From Paenibacillus glucanolyticus NBRC 15330 (lineage in GTDB: Bacteria > Bacillota > Bacilli > Paenibacillales > Paenibacillaceae): DNA of 64,000 nucleotides. The stretch covers positions 62,001 through 126,000 of the forward strand of contig NZ_BIMC01000014.1 of assembly GCF_004000885.1 (NCBI RefSeq), given 5' to 3'. The notes below the pieces were generated by a model, which made no database searches, had not been told where the DNA came from, and worked only from the letters and a program-made list of their open reading frames with translations. The position numbers and the translations under genes were made by a program. This document shows positions 33,118 to 42,043 of this stretch, piece after piece. Each line of letters opens with the position of its first letter. The stretch's first letter is position 1.

Positions 33118-34242
33118 TTATATCAAGGATGGACGCGACAGAACTTTGATTCCTTTCGGTGCATGAACCGCTACAAGCGCACCCTGCTCACCGTTGATCT
33201 TGATCCAGCCGAGGCCGGATATAAACACGTCTTGGCGCGTTCCCTTCGGTATACGGATTTCATGTCTTGTCCATTCCGGTAATTCCTCAAGCCGTTCCTT
33301 AGTCGGGGGCGAGAGGAGCTCTCCGGCATGCTCCTCAAACAACGAATCCGCCCGTTCCAGCTTGGTCCGATGAATGCCTAATCGGCCGCTGATGAAGCAA
33401 GTGAAGGATTGATGCTCCCCTTGCAAAAAGTCAAAGCGGCCAAAACCTCCGAAGAACAGGGTCTGACCCTCGTTCAGCTGGTATACCATCGGTTTCAACG
33501 GATTCTCCGGCATCACTGTCCCCAAATCCTCACGGCTGACTACCTCGCTATAGCGCCAAGGGTATACGATGCCCGGCGTATCAATAATATATCGGCCATC
33601 ATCCAGCGGGATATTGACCATATCCAATGTCGTTCCCGGATAACGGGAAACGGTCAACTCCTGATCCAGATCACTGTAGTCGCGGATCAAACGGTTGATC
33701 AAGCTGGATTTGCCTACGTTCGTGGCTCCAACTACATATACGTCACGGTCGCCTCTATGCTGCCCGACCATCTCCAGCAGCCGCTCGAAGCCTTGATTCT
33801 TCTTCGCGCTGCAGAGCACAATATCTTCCGTTCTCAGGCCATGCTCCTTGCACTGCTTCTGCACCCAATTCAGAACCTTGTTCCAATTGGTAACTTTCGG
33901 CAGAAGGTCTGTTTTATTAACAGCCAAAACGACAGGGTTATTGCCGACAAAACGCTGCAGTCCTGAAATGAGACTTCCTTCAAAGTCAAAGAGGTCCACA
34001 ATATGAATAACAAGCGCATTCTTGCCGCCAATTTGTCCGAGCAGCCGTAAAAATTCGTCCTGATCTACGGTTACCGAGGATGCTTCATTATAATTCTTGA
34101 TCCGGAAACAGCGCTGGCAAATGACCGGGTCACGGTCCCAGGCCTTCTCCGGCAAATAGCCGGGCTTGTCCTGTGCTGCACTCTGAAGCGGTATGCCGCA
34201 GCCGCTGCACTTCTTGATGTCTCCGCCTGTAGGCAACGTCAT
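33118..34242 (-). CDS. yqeH: YqeH, circularly permuted ribosome-assembly GTPase
   Basis: A 374-residue GTPase needed for 30S assembly. An N-terminal zinc finger (CSGCGIPLQ and CQRCFRIKNY) is followed by the permuted G-domain order: NKTDLLP (G4) and CSAKKNQG (G5) before GATNVGKSSLINRL (G1), then PGTTLDMVNI (G2) and DTPGIVYP (G3). The C-terminal domain is the anticodon-binding-like TRAP-type fold. The start ATG overlaps the yqeG stop in ATGA; GGAGGAGGAACC is upstream. Confidence 0.96.
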   Translation of the reverse strand: MTLPTGGDIKKCSGCGIPLQSAAQDKPGYLPEKAWDRDPVICQRCFRIKNYNEASSVTVDQDEFLRLLGQIGGKNALVIHIVDLFDFEGSLISGLQRFVGNNPVVLAVNKTDLLPKVTNWNKVLNWVQKQCKEHGLRTEDIVLCSAKKNQGFERLLEMVGQHRGDRDVYVVGATNVGKSSLINRLIRDYSDLDQELTVSRYPGTTLDMVNIPLDDGRYIIDTPGIVYPWRYSEVVSREDLGTVMPENPLKPMVYQLNEGQTLFFGGFGRFDFLQGEHQSFTCFISGRLGIHRTKLERADSLFEEHAGELLSPPTKERLEELPEWTRHEIRIPKGTRQDVFISGLGWIKINGEQGALVAVHAPKGIKVLSRPSLI

Positions 34243-34769
34243 GATTTCGGTTCCTCCTCCATCCATAATCCTTTTTTGCGTAAACGGGTCAATGCGATGC
34301 GTTCCACCCGGCGATTAACCAGACGGGTAAACCATCCCTCATCGCTGATTGCGATAGGCATAACCAGAACCGTATACAAACCGAGGCGATTCCCGCCATA
34401 TACATCAGTCAGCATCTGGTCACCGACAACCACCGTTTTATCCGGAGTGAGCTCCATCATTTTCATGGCTTTGCGAAACGGAGTATTGCTGGGCTTACGG
34501 GCTTCGTGCACATATTGGATATCCAGCGGCGTCGCAAATTTGGACACGCGTTCGAGCTGGTTGTTCGAAACAATGATGAGCTGAAAGCCAAGCTCCTTCA
34601 CTCTTTTGAACCAAACGACCAGTTCCGGTGTCGCCAGCGGAGCCTTTGCACCAACGAGGGTGTTATCCAGATCCGTAATGATTCCACGATACCCCTGCTC
34701 ATATAATTCTTCTAGGTTAATATCAAAAACCGTATTGACACGGAGCTTTGGGATTAACATTTCAAACAA
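34239..34769 (-). CDS. yqeG: YqeG-family HAD phosphatase
   Basis: A HAD IIIA-subfamily phosphatase of 176 residues: motif I DLDNTLVGA, motif II IIVSNNQLERV, motif III with Lys in FRKAMKMMELTPDKTVVVG, and DQMLTDVYGGNRLGL. The substrate in this family is not firmly known to me. Start choice: GAGGTG is eight bases before a TTG (used); GTG three codons upstream overlaps that site, and an ATG three codons downstream is the alternative. It is the first gene of the operon. Confidence 0.9.
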   Translation of the reverse strand: MFEMLIPKLRVNTVFDINLEELYEQGYRGIITDLDNTLVGAKAPLATPELVVWFKRVKELGFQLIIVSNNQLERVSKFATPLDIQYVHEARKPSNTPFRKAMKMMELTPDKTVVVGDQMLTDVYGGNRLGLYTVLVMPIAISDEGWFTRLVNRRVERIALTRLRKKGLWMEEEPKS

Positions 34770-34796
34770 GTTCGTCACCTCAATTTCATACGAAAA

Positions 34797-34825
34797 ACTA
34801 TACCATATTCCGGTTCCTTAGTAAA
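34797..34825 (-). promoter_or_regulatory. Sigma-A promoter of the yqeG operon
   Basis: TTTACT (34825-34820), 17 bases, TATAGT (34802-34797), the latter with an upstream TG (TGGTATAGT), about 25 bases before the yqeG start. Confidence 0.65.
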
Positions 34826-34875
34826 AATAATCACGAGCCTTTTTCATCCTTCCATACCGCGTAATCATCATGACC

Positions 34876-34920
34876 AGCAAAAGACCACCCGGCAGCTCAG
34901 GAAGAGAGCCGGGCGGTCTT
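34876..34920 (-). terminator. Terminator of the MoxR-DUF58-transglutaminase operon
   Basis: Minus-strand AAGACCGCCCGGC pairs with GCCGGGTGGTCTT (one mismatch or wobble), followed by TTTTGC. It lies about 90 bases after the transglutaminase gene. Confidence 0.85.
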
Positions 34921-35009
34921 GAAATTACTGGATATCAGAGCACGTATCCATATCGAGGTATCCTGATATCGCAAGAACAACCACCACTATGCGGTCTGTC
35001 TTCCTGGAA

Positions 35010-37247
35010 TTACGGCGACAGCCGTTTTTCATGCACAATTCGAATCTTTTTTATAGACTTCTTCAGTTTCTCGGCATCATTTTGAACGGAACGCCACTGC
35101 TCCTCCTGCACTTCAGCAGGACTGTAACGTGCAGCCTCGAATTGCTGCAGCAGCGGTCTCATTTCGGATTCCAGCGCAGGATGTGCTTGCAACCAGCGCT
35201 TCACCGACTCACGAAGCGTTTCATGTTCCTGGCGTACCAATCCCTTGCGGTGCACGGAACGAATCCAGCGTTCGGTTTCGGCAATGACTTTATCCGCTGC
35301 CGTCAGCGGCTTGCCTGCACGAATGCGCGCTCCTGCAAAACGCAGGCTGATACGCATTCTCCACAAAATATACAGAATCCACAATACGATTACAACCGCG
35401 GCAGCCGTTACAATCATTTTGACCCACCCGGATTGTTGATCATTAGAGGCGGAAGCAGGAGCGGTTTCATCCTCTGCACTCTCTTCTTCTTCAACGTCTT
35501 CCTCAATGACCGGCTCGGCATCTGTGTCGGCTGTCAGGATGGGCATGCTAAATCCCGGCGTTGCCTCAATCGGAACCCATCCGTACTCACCGAAATATAC
35601 CTCCACCCAAGAATGGGCGTCTGCATTCGTTACGGTATAGTTCCCTGGCTCAATCGGGGTTTGACCATCCATCGGCATGTATTCCGAAGCCGTCAGGCTG
35701 CCGGGAGCATAACCCTTTACCCAGCGTGCTGGGATATCAAGGGACCTTGTCATCATGACAAGTGAGGTAGAAAAGTAATCACAATATCCTTCCTTGACCT
35801 CAAACAGAAAACCATCCACGAAATCATCGCTCTTCTTGCGGGTAAGGTCAGGGGTGTTCGTATAGGTATAGTTGCTTGTTAGATATTGTTGCAAAAGCAT
35901 AACCTTCTCATACGGAGTATCTCCTTCAGCCGTAATTTCTTCAGCCAGCGTTGTGACGCGTTCCGGGAAATTTCTCGGCTTCTGGATATAGGCATCGTCC
36001 ATAGAGCCGGAATACAACTGATCGTATGTTCTTGTGCTCAGCTCATCAATAGGAATAACCGGCACTTCAGAGGTTAAGGTATAACTCTTCGGATAATCTG
36101 CATCCCGGACATCATCCAGATGCATTTCCGCGCCTTCCATCTGCCAGCGGAGCCGCCCCGGATCAATATCTTCATCCAGACCCTCCAGCTGCTTAAGAGA
36201 GTATGCACCGAACAATACGGGGTACACCGTATCACTCAGCATCGTCACTGATTGCTCCAGTTTCTTGGTGGATAGTGATCCGTTCGATTCACCCGGCAGC
36301 TCCTCGCCGATCTCTACGCCTGTACCGGAACGCCGGCTGCTGGCTCCGTCTGCCCAACCTGTGCCGGAATACACCGCTCTGGTCTCGCCGCGCCAGTAGC
36401 TGCGTTCATCCGAGGTGATTGACATCACCGGTGAGTAGTCGAAGTTAAAGCCGCCGCCAAGATCATTGTCCTCTCTTCCGTAACCGGACATGCTCTCTGA
36501 TGAAGACTCGATGAGAGTTCCGGTTCCGGTTGTACTGCCCGTGGACAGCGGCACCCCGCTCCATTCCCTCCATGCCGTATAAGGATCTGTTAATGTCGGC
36601 TGCACATGAGGCATATTCACGCCAGCTACAATAATCAAAGAGAATATAACCAAAATGTTAGCAATAATCTTAAACGGGTATTTTGATAAGTTGATCCAGC
36701 CCTGAGGAAACCGTCTGCGGAACCGGTTGAAATGGCTGGAAACAAGCCAGCCCATTCCGGCTCCGACCACCCAAGCGATCTCATCCCACAGCACAATTTT
36801 TGTAAAGGAATCCAGCACGGCAAAGCTGATGACATTCAGCCCGACTATAAAAAGGACGCGTCCTTTGGTTTTGGCCCAGTGTGCAATGAACAGGAAAATC
36901 GCCCAGGCAGCGACAGCGAACCATAAATAGGGAAAGAGATACATGATTTCTTCAGCCAAAACACTTTCACTTGTCATGACAGGAACCGGATTGCCGTAAG
37001 ACTTCAGCAAACTGTACACGCAATAGAGAATCAAAACAAACTGTATCAGCAGTCTGTAGCCCTGTTTAATGGGAAGCAGGGCTTCAATGACAGCCGTGAT
37101 GGTTAACGCCGCTATGACAATGGCCGTCGTTTCCGAGAGCCAGATCGTTTCGGTGAAGGATACCCACTGCATGCCCATGATCCAGACCCAGAGCATCGCC
37201 AATGTACTGAAAAAGGTCGTGGACAGTTTATCCAGCCATAGTCTCAT
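35010..37247 (-). CDS. Membrane transglutaminase-like protein (TgpA type, DUF3488/DUF4129)
   Basis: A 745-residue membrane protein. The N-terminal quarter has several membrane helices. The extracytoplasmic transglutaminase-like core carries a Cys-His-Asp triad: EGYCDYFSTSLVMMTRSLD (Cys), NADAHSWVEVYFGEYGW (His) and VPIEATPGF nearby. A last helix (VTAAAVVIVLWILYILW) leads to a cytoplasmic C-terminal domain. Family members may act as proteases or cross-linkers; function here is unknown. The ATG overlaps the DUF58 stop by one base (TGATG), with GGAGGTG upstream. It forms an operon with MoxR and DUF58 genes. Confidence 0.9.
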   Translation of the reverse strand: MRLWLDKLSTTFFSTLAMLWVWIMGMQWVSFTETIWLSETTAIVIAALTITAVIEALLPIKQGYRLLIQFVLILYCVYSLLKSYGNPVPVMTSESVLAEEIMYLFPYLWFAVAAWAIFLFIAHWAKTKGRVLFIVGLNVISFAVLDSFTKIVLWDEIAWVVGAGMGWLVSSHFNRFRRRFPQGWINLSKYPFKIIANILVIFSLIIVAGVNMPHVQPTLTDPYTAWREWSGVPLSTGSTTGTGTLIESSSESMSGYGREDNDLGGGFNFDYSPVMSITSDERSYWRGETRAVYSGTGWADGASSRRSGTGVEIGEELPGESNGSLSTKKLEQSVTMLSDTVYPVLFGAYSLKQLEGLDEDIDPGRLRWQMEGAEMHLDDVRDADYPKSYTLTSEVPVIPIDELSTRTYDQLYSGSMDDAYIQKPRNFPERVTTLAEEITAEGDTPYEKVMLLQQYLTSNYTYTNTPDLTRKKSDDFVDGFLFEVKEGYCDYFSTSLVMMTRSLDIPARWVKGYAPGSLTASEYMPMDGQTPIEPGNYTVTNADAHSWVEVYFGEYGWVPIEATPGFSMPILTADTDAEPVIEEDVEEEESAEDETAPASASNDQQSGWVKMIVTAAAVVIVLWILYILWRMRISLRFAGARIRAGKPLTAADKVIAETERWIRSVHRKGLVRQEHETLRESVKRWLQAHPALESEMRPLLQQFEAARYSPAEVQEEQWRSVQNDAEKLKKSIKKIRIVHEKRLSP

Positions 37248-38494
37248 CAAACACCACCTCCAAGCGCTGCCGGAAGCTCATCCAGCGAGGAAACCGAATA
37301 ACTCGATATGCCCCGGGATTGAAGGAGCGATATGGATTCATCCTGCCGCTTCTTTTCGTTCGGGTTATGAATTTGCAGAAAACAAGGGTTCATCCCCCTG
37401 GTTTCAACCCAGCGCATAATCTCGGATGCTTCCTTTCCACTCATCGGACTGATCAACAGGAACAAGGCGCCTTTGGGAAAATGACGATAGGACTTCTCCA
37501 GGGAAGCGATCAATTTGCCCTTTCGGTTATAATCCACATCAACCAAATGCTGAATCATCCGCATCCGTTCGCCCGCATGGTCGGCGGGAGCGAACATTTT
37601 GGCTTCCTGCGTGGTTGTGAACAGACCTGTACCCGCATGCTCCTTGGCACCATATTCAATCAACGACGCCGCTGCCGATACAGCGAGCTCAAACTGCTGG
37701 GCGTTATCAAACCCTTCTGCGGTGCAATCCAGAACGATCATCGTCTTCGGAAAGGATTCATGCTCGAATTCCTTCGACTTCCAGGAGCCGGTCTTTGCCG
37801 TAGCGTTCCAGTGAATCCGGGAGATCCGGTCACCGTATACATAATCGCGGACTCCATTGATCTGCGTTGTTTCCCGTCTTGAAGCCGATATCGTTGTATG
37901 CGTGCCGCCTAACCTGGAATTCCGAATGTTTCGATGCCACTTGGGGATATAGATGGTTCTCGGCAATACGCGAAAATCAGTCTGAATTTCAATCCGTCCC
38001 TTGTGCTCCATTAAGCCGAAAATATCTTCGCTTATGCATTCCGTCTTGGAAAAAGCATACCGCCCCCGCTCAAGCGGCGGCGTCTGGAATACAAGCTTGC
38101 CTGTACCCCGAAGGTTCGGAATGATGCTGTCCTCGAAAGACCAGGAGTCGCCGTTATGCCTCTGCAGCACTTCACGTACAATCATGTATGGCATAGGCAG
38201 CAAGCCTGGAACATGAACCTCCAGCTTCACGCGAACCTGTTCACCGGCATGAAGCTGCTCTCCAGCACGCTCAGACCCGCCCAATACGCTGCGCTGCGCT
38301 TTGACTCGATTGACACCGCCAAAGCCAGCACCGATCAGATATATCGTCAGGAGGCTCACCATCGAGAACAGCATGAGCGAGGTTTTGCCTCCTTGAAACA
38401 AAACGTACAAAAGACACAGGCACCATACCGCCAACACCGCTGCCAGTTTGGACGGCTGCATGCCATTCAAAAATAACGAAACCGCACGGCGCAT
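37247..38494 (-). CDS. DUF58 domain protein (vWA-like) of MoxR operon
   Basis: A 415-residue protein with two N-terminal membrane helices (AAVLAVWCLCLLYVLFQGG and MLFSMVSLLTIYLIGAGF), a beta-rich middle, and the DUF58 signature RDYVYGDRISRIHWNATAKT with ETTQINGVRDY before it. A vWA-like C-terminal part (MIVLDCTAEGFDNAQQFELA) resembles metal-ion-binding domains. DUF58 proteins are nearly always encoded with MoxR ATPases; the pair probably assists folding or assembly of an envelope complex with the transglutaminase-like protein. Confidence 0.9.
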   Translation of the reverse strand: MRRAVSLFLNGMQPSKLAAVLAVWCLCLLYVLFQGGKTSLMLFSMVSLLTIYLIGAGFGGVNRVKAQRSVLGGSERAGEQLHAGEQVRVKLEVHVPGLLPMPYMIVREVLQRHNGDSWSFEDSIIPNLRGTGKLVFQTPPLERGRYAFSKTECISEDIFGLMEHKGRIEIQTDFRVLPRTIYIPKWHRNIRNSRLGGTHTTISASRRETTQINGVRDYVYGDRISRIHWNATAKTGSWKSKEFEHESFPKTMIVLDCTAEGFDNAQQFELAVSAAASLIEYGAKEHAGTGLFTTTQEAKMFAPADHAGERMRMIQHLVDVDYNRKGKLIASLEKSYRHFPKGALFLLISPMSGKEASEIMRWVETRGMNPCFLQIHNPNEKKRQDESISLLQSRGISSYSVSSLDELPAALGGGV

Positions 38495-38496
38495 GC

Positions 38497-39453
38497 CTAT
38501 TTCCCCATTTGTACAGGCACTTTGACCTGACGCAGTATAAACTCAAGCACCGATTCCGGACTCGCATTGTCGAGTCTGGCTTCCGGACGCAGCATGATCC
38601 GGTGCGAAAGTACGTACGGAGCAAGCGTCTTCACATCATCAGGTAAAACATAATCCCGCTCGTTCAAGAAGGCGTAGGCTTTGACCGCGTTCATGAATGA
38701 CAGGGTTGCCCGGGGGCTTGCGCCCAGCATAACGGAAGGATGTTCACGCGTCGAGCGGGTGATATTCAGCAGGTAGTCGGCAACAGGCTCGCCGATGAAG
38801 ACGTCCCGAATTTCACGCTGAATGGCGGAGATTGTATCCATATGTGTTACCGGCTGCAGCTTGTCCGCCAGCTGTCCGTCACGTGAACGGTACATCAGCT
38901 GCTTCTCCGTTGCGGCATCAGGGTAACCCAGGCTGAGTTTTAACATAAACCGGTCCAGCTGGGCCTCCGGGAGCATGTACGTACCTTCAAAATCGATCGG
39001 GTTCTGGGTAGCGCACAGCATGAAGGGATGGGGAAGTTCGTGGGTCGCCCCGTCCACCGTTACACTGCGCTCCTCCATCACTTCAAGCAGAGCCGATTGC
39101 GTCTTGGTGGTAGCTCGATTTATTTCATCCGCCAACAGAATATTGGTCATGACCGGGCCTGGACGGAAGTAGAACATTTCGTCACGAGGGTGGAATACCG
39201 AAACCCCTGTTATATCACTCGGGAGAATGTCCGGATTGCACTGAATGCGGCGGTAGTCTCCCTGCATGGATTTAGCTAATGCTTTGATCAATTGGGTCTT
39301 TCCTGTGCCGGGCACATCTTCGATCAGAACATGTCCGCCGGCGAGCAGCGCCGTAAGGAGCAATTGGATCTCAAATTCTTTGCCTAGCAGGCACGACTCC
39401 AGATTGGTTCGTACCGAGGTAATGATTTTCATGGATTCTTGGCTTACGGGCAT
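38497..39453 (-). CDS. MoxR-family AAA+ ATPase
   Basis: A 318-residue AAA+ ATPase. Walker A is in EDVPGTGKTQLIKALA, Walker B in NILLADEINRATTKTQSALL, sensor 1 in MLCATQNPIDFEG, and arginine-finger/sensor 2 region includes LGASPRATLSFMNAVKAYA. MoxR proteins are chaperone-like ATPases that mature vWA-domain partners. It is first in a three-gene operon with spacing of two bases to the DUF58 gene. Confidence 0.95.
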   Translation of the reverse strand: MPVSQESMKIITSVRTNLESCLLGKEFEIQLLLTALLAGGHVLIEDVPGTGKTQLIKALAKSMQGDYRRIQCNPDILPSDITGVSVFHPRDEMFYFRPGPVMTNILLADEINRATTKTQSALLEVMEERSVTVDGATHELPHPFMLCATQNPIDFEGTYMLPEAQLDRFMLKLSLGYPDAATEKQLMYRSRDGQLADKLQPVTHMDTISAIQREIRDVFIGEPVADYLLNITRSTREHPSVMLGASPRATLSFMNAVKAYAFLNERDYVLPDDVKTLAPYVLSHRIMLRPEARLDNASPESVLEFILRQVKVPVQMGK

Positions 39454-39579
39454 GTATGACTAACCTCCTGTAAGGGAATAAATACTTAATTTAGTACTAT
39501 TGTACATGATCGAAGTCCCGGAGTACATTCGAAGAGATATTTTGGTTATTAACCTGTTTACAGGTCCGCATAAACAGGC

Positions 39580-39608
39580 AAAAGACCCTGGTACAGTACC
39601 AGGGTCTT
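39580..39608 (-). terminator. Terminator of the spoVA operon
   Basis: Minus-strand AAGACCCTGGTAC, one-base turn, GTACCAGGGTCTT then TTGCC: a near-perfect long palindrome 20 bases after spoVAE. Just beyond it (39553-39578) CCTGTTTA and TAAACAGG form a second hairpin. Confidence 0.85.
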
Positions 39609-39627
39609 GCAAACCGCATCATATGGC

Positions 39628-39978
39628 TTATCCCTTCGGACGGACGAACAAAGCTGCAAGAAAAGAGAAAATGATCGCTGAGGATATCCCTGCACTCGTT
39701 ACTTCGAATATCCCCGTCACGACCCCGATCCAGCCGTCCCTCCCCAGCTCCGTTAAGGCGCCGTGAACAAGGGAATTGCCAAAGCTGGTGATAGGCACCG
39801 AGGCTCCGGCTCCGGCAAATTTGACAAGCGGTTCATATAACCCGAAACCGTCAGCAACGGCTCCGGCCACCACTAAAGTACTCATCGTATGTGCCGGTGT
39901 CAGCTTGATAACATCCATCATAATTTGCCCAATAACGCAAATCAGACCGCCTATAATAAAAGCCCACAGAAACTGCAT
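39628..39978 (-). CDS. spoVAE: Stage V sporulation protein AE (SpoVAEb type)
   Basis: A 116-residue membrane protein with about four helices: WAFIIGGLICVIGQIMMDVI, MSTLVVAGAVADGFGLYEPL, a Gly-rich FAGAGASVPITSFGNSL segment and IFEVTSAGISSAIIFSFLAA. It is part of the SpoVA channel that moves dipicolinic acid into the forespore and out during germination. It shares ancestry with SpoVAC, visible in the matching AGAGxxVPxTxFxNS motif. GGGAGGAT precedes the ATG. Confidence 0.95.
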   Translation of the reverse strand: MQFLWAFIIGGLICVIGQIMMDVIKLTPAHTMSTLVVAGAVADGFGLYEPLVKFAGAGASVPITSFGNSLVHGALTELGRDGWIGVVTGIFEVTSAGISSAIIFSFLAALFVRPKG

Positions 39979-39982
39979 AACA

Positions 39983-40996
39983 TTATCCTCCCATCTCTAA
40001 GGCTACGGCATGAGCAATACACGGAATGCTCTCGCCCTGCTGGTACGAAAGCGGCGACAGCAGAGCCCCGGTAGCCACAATCAGCACCTTTTTTAATTCG
40101 CCTTTGCGCATCCGTTTCAAGATATGGCCGTATGTGACTACAGCCGAGCAGCCACACCCGCTGCCTCCGGCATTCACATATTTCTGTTTCTCCAAGTCGT
40201 AGATCATCAACCCGCAATCGGCAAACACCGTACCGTCCATGATGACATCATTCTTCTTCAGAAGATCCTTGGCGATGGGAAGCCCCACCGAGGCCAGGTC
40301 ACCGGTGACAATCAAGTCATAATCCTTCGCCTGCCGGCCTGTATCCTTAAAGTGCTTGGTAATCGTATCTGCTGCCGCAGGAGCCATTGCCGCCCCCATG
40401 TTGAACGGATCCTTAATACCCAGGTCCACAACCTTGCCGATGGTGGCATAGGTGACCGCAGGGCCATCCCCCTTGTCCGAAACAACGGAGCAGCCTGCTC
40501 CCGTAATCGTATACTGCGCATAGGGCGGCTTCTGTGATCCGTACTCCGTCGGATAGCGGAACTGCTTCTCCACCGTGCAGTTATGGCTTGCCGTTCCGGC
40601 CATCACATACTTGGCTCCTCCCGAATCCACCAGCATCGAGGCGACGGCCAGACTTTCCATGGAGGTGGAGCAAGCACCAAATACGCCGATATAAGGCACA
40701 CCCATCTGTCTGGCGGCAAAAGAACTGCTGATGATCTGGTTCATCAGATCCCCGCCGACAAAAAACTGCAGCTGGTCCTCTTTGATGCCCGCCTTCTCCA
40801 CTGCTTTTCTGGAAGCATCCTCAAGCAGCTTCCGCTCGGCCTTTTCCCATGTTTTTTCATTAATTTCGATATTGTCATACACAAAATCAAAATCATTCGC
40901 CAGCGGTCCCTCGCCTTCTTCCGGTCCTACAATGGTTCCCGTGCTGATAATGACGGGTTTATTCTCGAACTGCCAGGTTTGGCCAATCACCTTCAT
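39983..40996 (-). CDS. spoVAD: Stage V sporulation protein AD
   Basis: A 337-residue soluble member of the SpoVA complex with a thiolase-like fold that binds dipicolinic acid. Seen here: IGQTWQFENKPVIISTGTIV at the start, VFGACSTSMESLAVASML (the position of the thiolase nucleophile region) and CGCSAVVTYGHILKRMRKGE near the end. Its neighbours on both sides are the membrane subunits SpoVAC and SpoVAE. Confidence 0.97.
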   Translation of the reverse strand: MKVIGQTWQFENKPVIISTGTIVGPEEGEGPLANDFDFVYDNIEINEKTWEKAERKLLEDASRKAVEKAGIKEDQLQFFVGGDLMNQIISSSFAARQMGVPYIGVFGACSTSMESLAVASMLVDSGGAKYVMAGTASHNCTVEKQFRYPTEYGSQKPPYAQYTITGAGCSVVSDKGDGPAVTYATIGKVVDLGIKDPFNMGAAMAPAAADTITKHFKDTGRQAKDYDLIVTGDLASVGLPIAKDLLKKNDVIMDGTVFADCGLMIYDLEKQKYVNAGGSGCGCSAVVTYGHILKRMRKGELKKVLIVATGALLSPLSYQQGESIPCIAHAVALEMGG

Positions 40997-41002
40997 TGAA
41001 CG

Positions 41003-41491
41003 TTACCTCCCTTCGATGCCAAAAATGGCATAGATGACACCGATAATAAACGCAGCAACGGTACCAAACACAATGACAGAGCCTGCAAGTTTAAACATGC
41101 TGGCCCCCACGCCTAGAACCAGGCCCTCTGCCCGATGCTCCAGCGCTGCGGAGCACATGGAGTTGGCAAACCCCGTAACCGGCACGGCACTGCCTGCCCC
41201 GGCCCACTGCGCGATTTTGTCATACACGCCGAAGCTGGTCAGGATGACCGACAGTATAATCAGCACGGCAACCGTCGGATTGCTTGCTTCGGTTGAAGTC
41301 ATATCGAATACGGACATAAAAAACCGCTGGATACACTGGCCGATCAAACAGATCAAACCTCCGACCAAAAAAGCGCGCAAACAATTTTTAAGGATGGCGC
41401 GGGGAGGTTCGTGCTTTTTGGCAATGGCCTGATATTCCGCCGAGCTCATTGTGGTGATATCGGACTTGGACTTTTGATTAGAGCCGGACAT
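41003..41491 (-). CDS. spoVAC: Stage V sporulation protein AC
   Basis: A 162-residue membrane protein; in B. subtilis SpoVAC behaves as a mechanosensitive dipicolinate channel. A charged N-terminus is followed by helices at FLVGGLICLIGQCIQRFFM, NPTVAVLIILSVILTSFGVY and AGSVIVFGTVAAFIIGVIYA, with the shared loop AGAGSAVPVTGFANSM. The operon is reduced to spoVAC-AD-AE, without spoVAA, AB or AF beside it. Confidence 0.96.
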   Translation of the reverse strand: MSGSNQKSKSDITTMSSAEYQAIAKKHEPPRAILKNCLRAFLVGGLICLIGQCIQRFFMSVFDMTSTEASNPTVAVLIILSVILTSFGVYDKIAQWAGAGSAVPVTGFANSMCSAALEHRAEGLVLGVGASMFKLAGSVIVFGTVAAFIIGVIYAIFGIEGR

Positions 41492-41544
41492 TCAAAACAC
41501 CTCCGCTTGAATTAAGTATGGAATTTCATGAAGCGCCGAAGAGA

Positions 41545-41574
41545 CACTATGGATATCACTCGATATCATTATGC
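41545..41574 (-). promoter_or_regulatory. Possible sigma-G promoter of the spoVA operon
   Basis: Minus-strand GCATA (41574-41570), exactly 18 bases, CATAGTG (41551-41545); the -35 fits the sigma-G consensus, the -10 has two mismatches to CATNHTA. The spacer contains the palindrome GATATC-GAGT-GATATC. Confidence 0.4.
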
Positions 41575-41660
41575 TTTGAATGAACTTCCTTTATGTTTGG
41601 AAAATCATCCTTCTCATGATGAGGCACAGCTTGTCCCCCAGCATATGGAGAATCCGCACG

Positions 41661-41694
41661 AAAATCAGCCTTCAGGAATACGACCTGAAAGCTG
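41661..41694 (-). terminator. Terminator of the 37-residue membrane peptide gene
   Basis: Minus-strand CAGCTTTCAGG, 7-base loop, CCTGAAGGCTG (one G-U), followed by ATTTTC. It lies 37 bases after the small gene; the T-run is short. Confidence 0.6.
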
Positions 41695-41730
41695 AAAGAA
41701 GTCTCGCTGCCATTATGCTTAAGGCTGTCA

Positions 41731-41844
41731 TTATATAAGAATGAACTTCAGCAAAATGACGAGTAGGATGAACAGGACCATAATGAGCAGAAGTTCTCTG
41801 ACTTCGGCATGATGGTCGTACCAAACAACCCCATGGTGGTTCAT
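41731..41844 (-). CDS. Small single-span membrane peptide (37 residues), YjcZ-like
   Basis: A short frame translating to a polar His-rich start (MNHHGVVWYDHHAEVREL) and a single hydrophobic span (LLIMVLFILLVILLKFILI) ending at the stop codon. AAGGGG lies seven bases before the ATG, and a hairpin terminator follows. The hydrophobic end resembles the VLFILLIII pattern of the YjcZ family of small sporulation peptides, but the Gly/Tyr-rich head of YjcZ is missing, so the family call is tentative. It lies just upstream of the spoVA operon. Confidence 0.65.
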   Translation of the reverse strand: MNHHGVVWYDHHAEVRELLLIMVLFILLVILLKFILI

Positions 41845-42043
41845 ATTCTGCCCCTTCCCCGACTGACAAAATTTCACTTGTTTTCCTATCATCCTATTCC
41901 TATCCCACATACAGGGTGCTTGTCATTTACTTTTTATTTGGAGTATCTTGAACGGCGCCGGTTTTGTAGACTTTTCAGATATATAGGGGCATACTAGAAA
42001 AGTAAAACTCATACATACCTTTTCAAAAGGAGCGATATTCGTT

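Noticed and set aside
34931..34970. Inverted repeat GATATCAG/CTGATATC after the transglutaminase gene.
   Set aside because: No T-run follows and the regular terminator is just beyond; it is probably a chance palindrome or a weak part of the 3' end.
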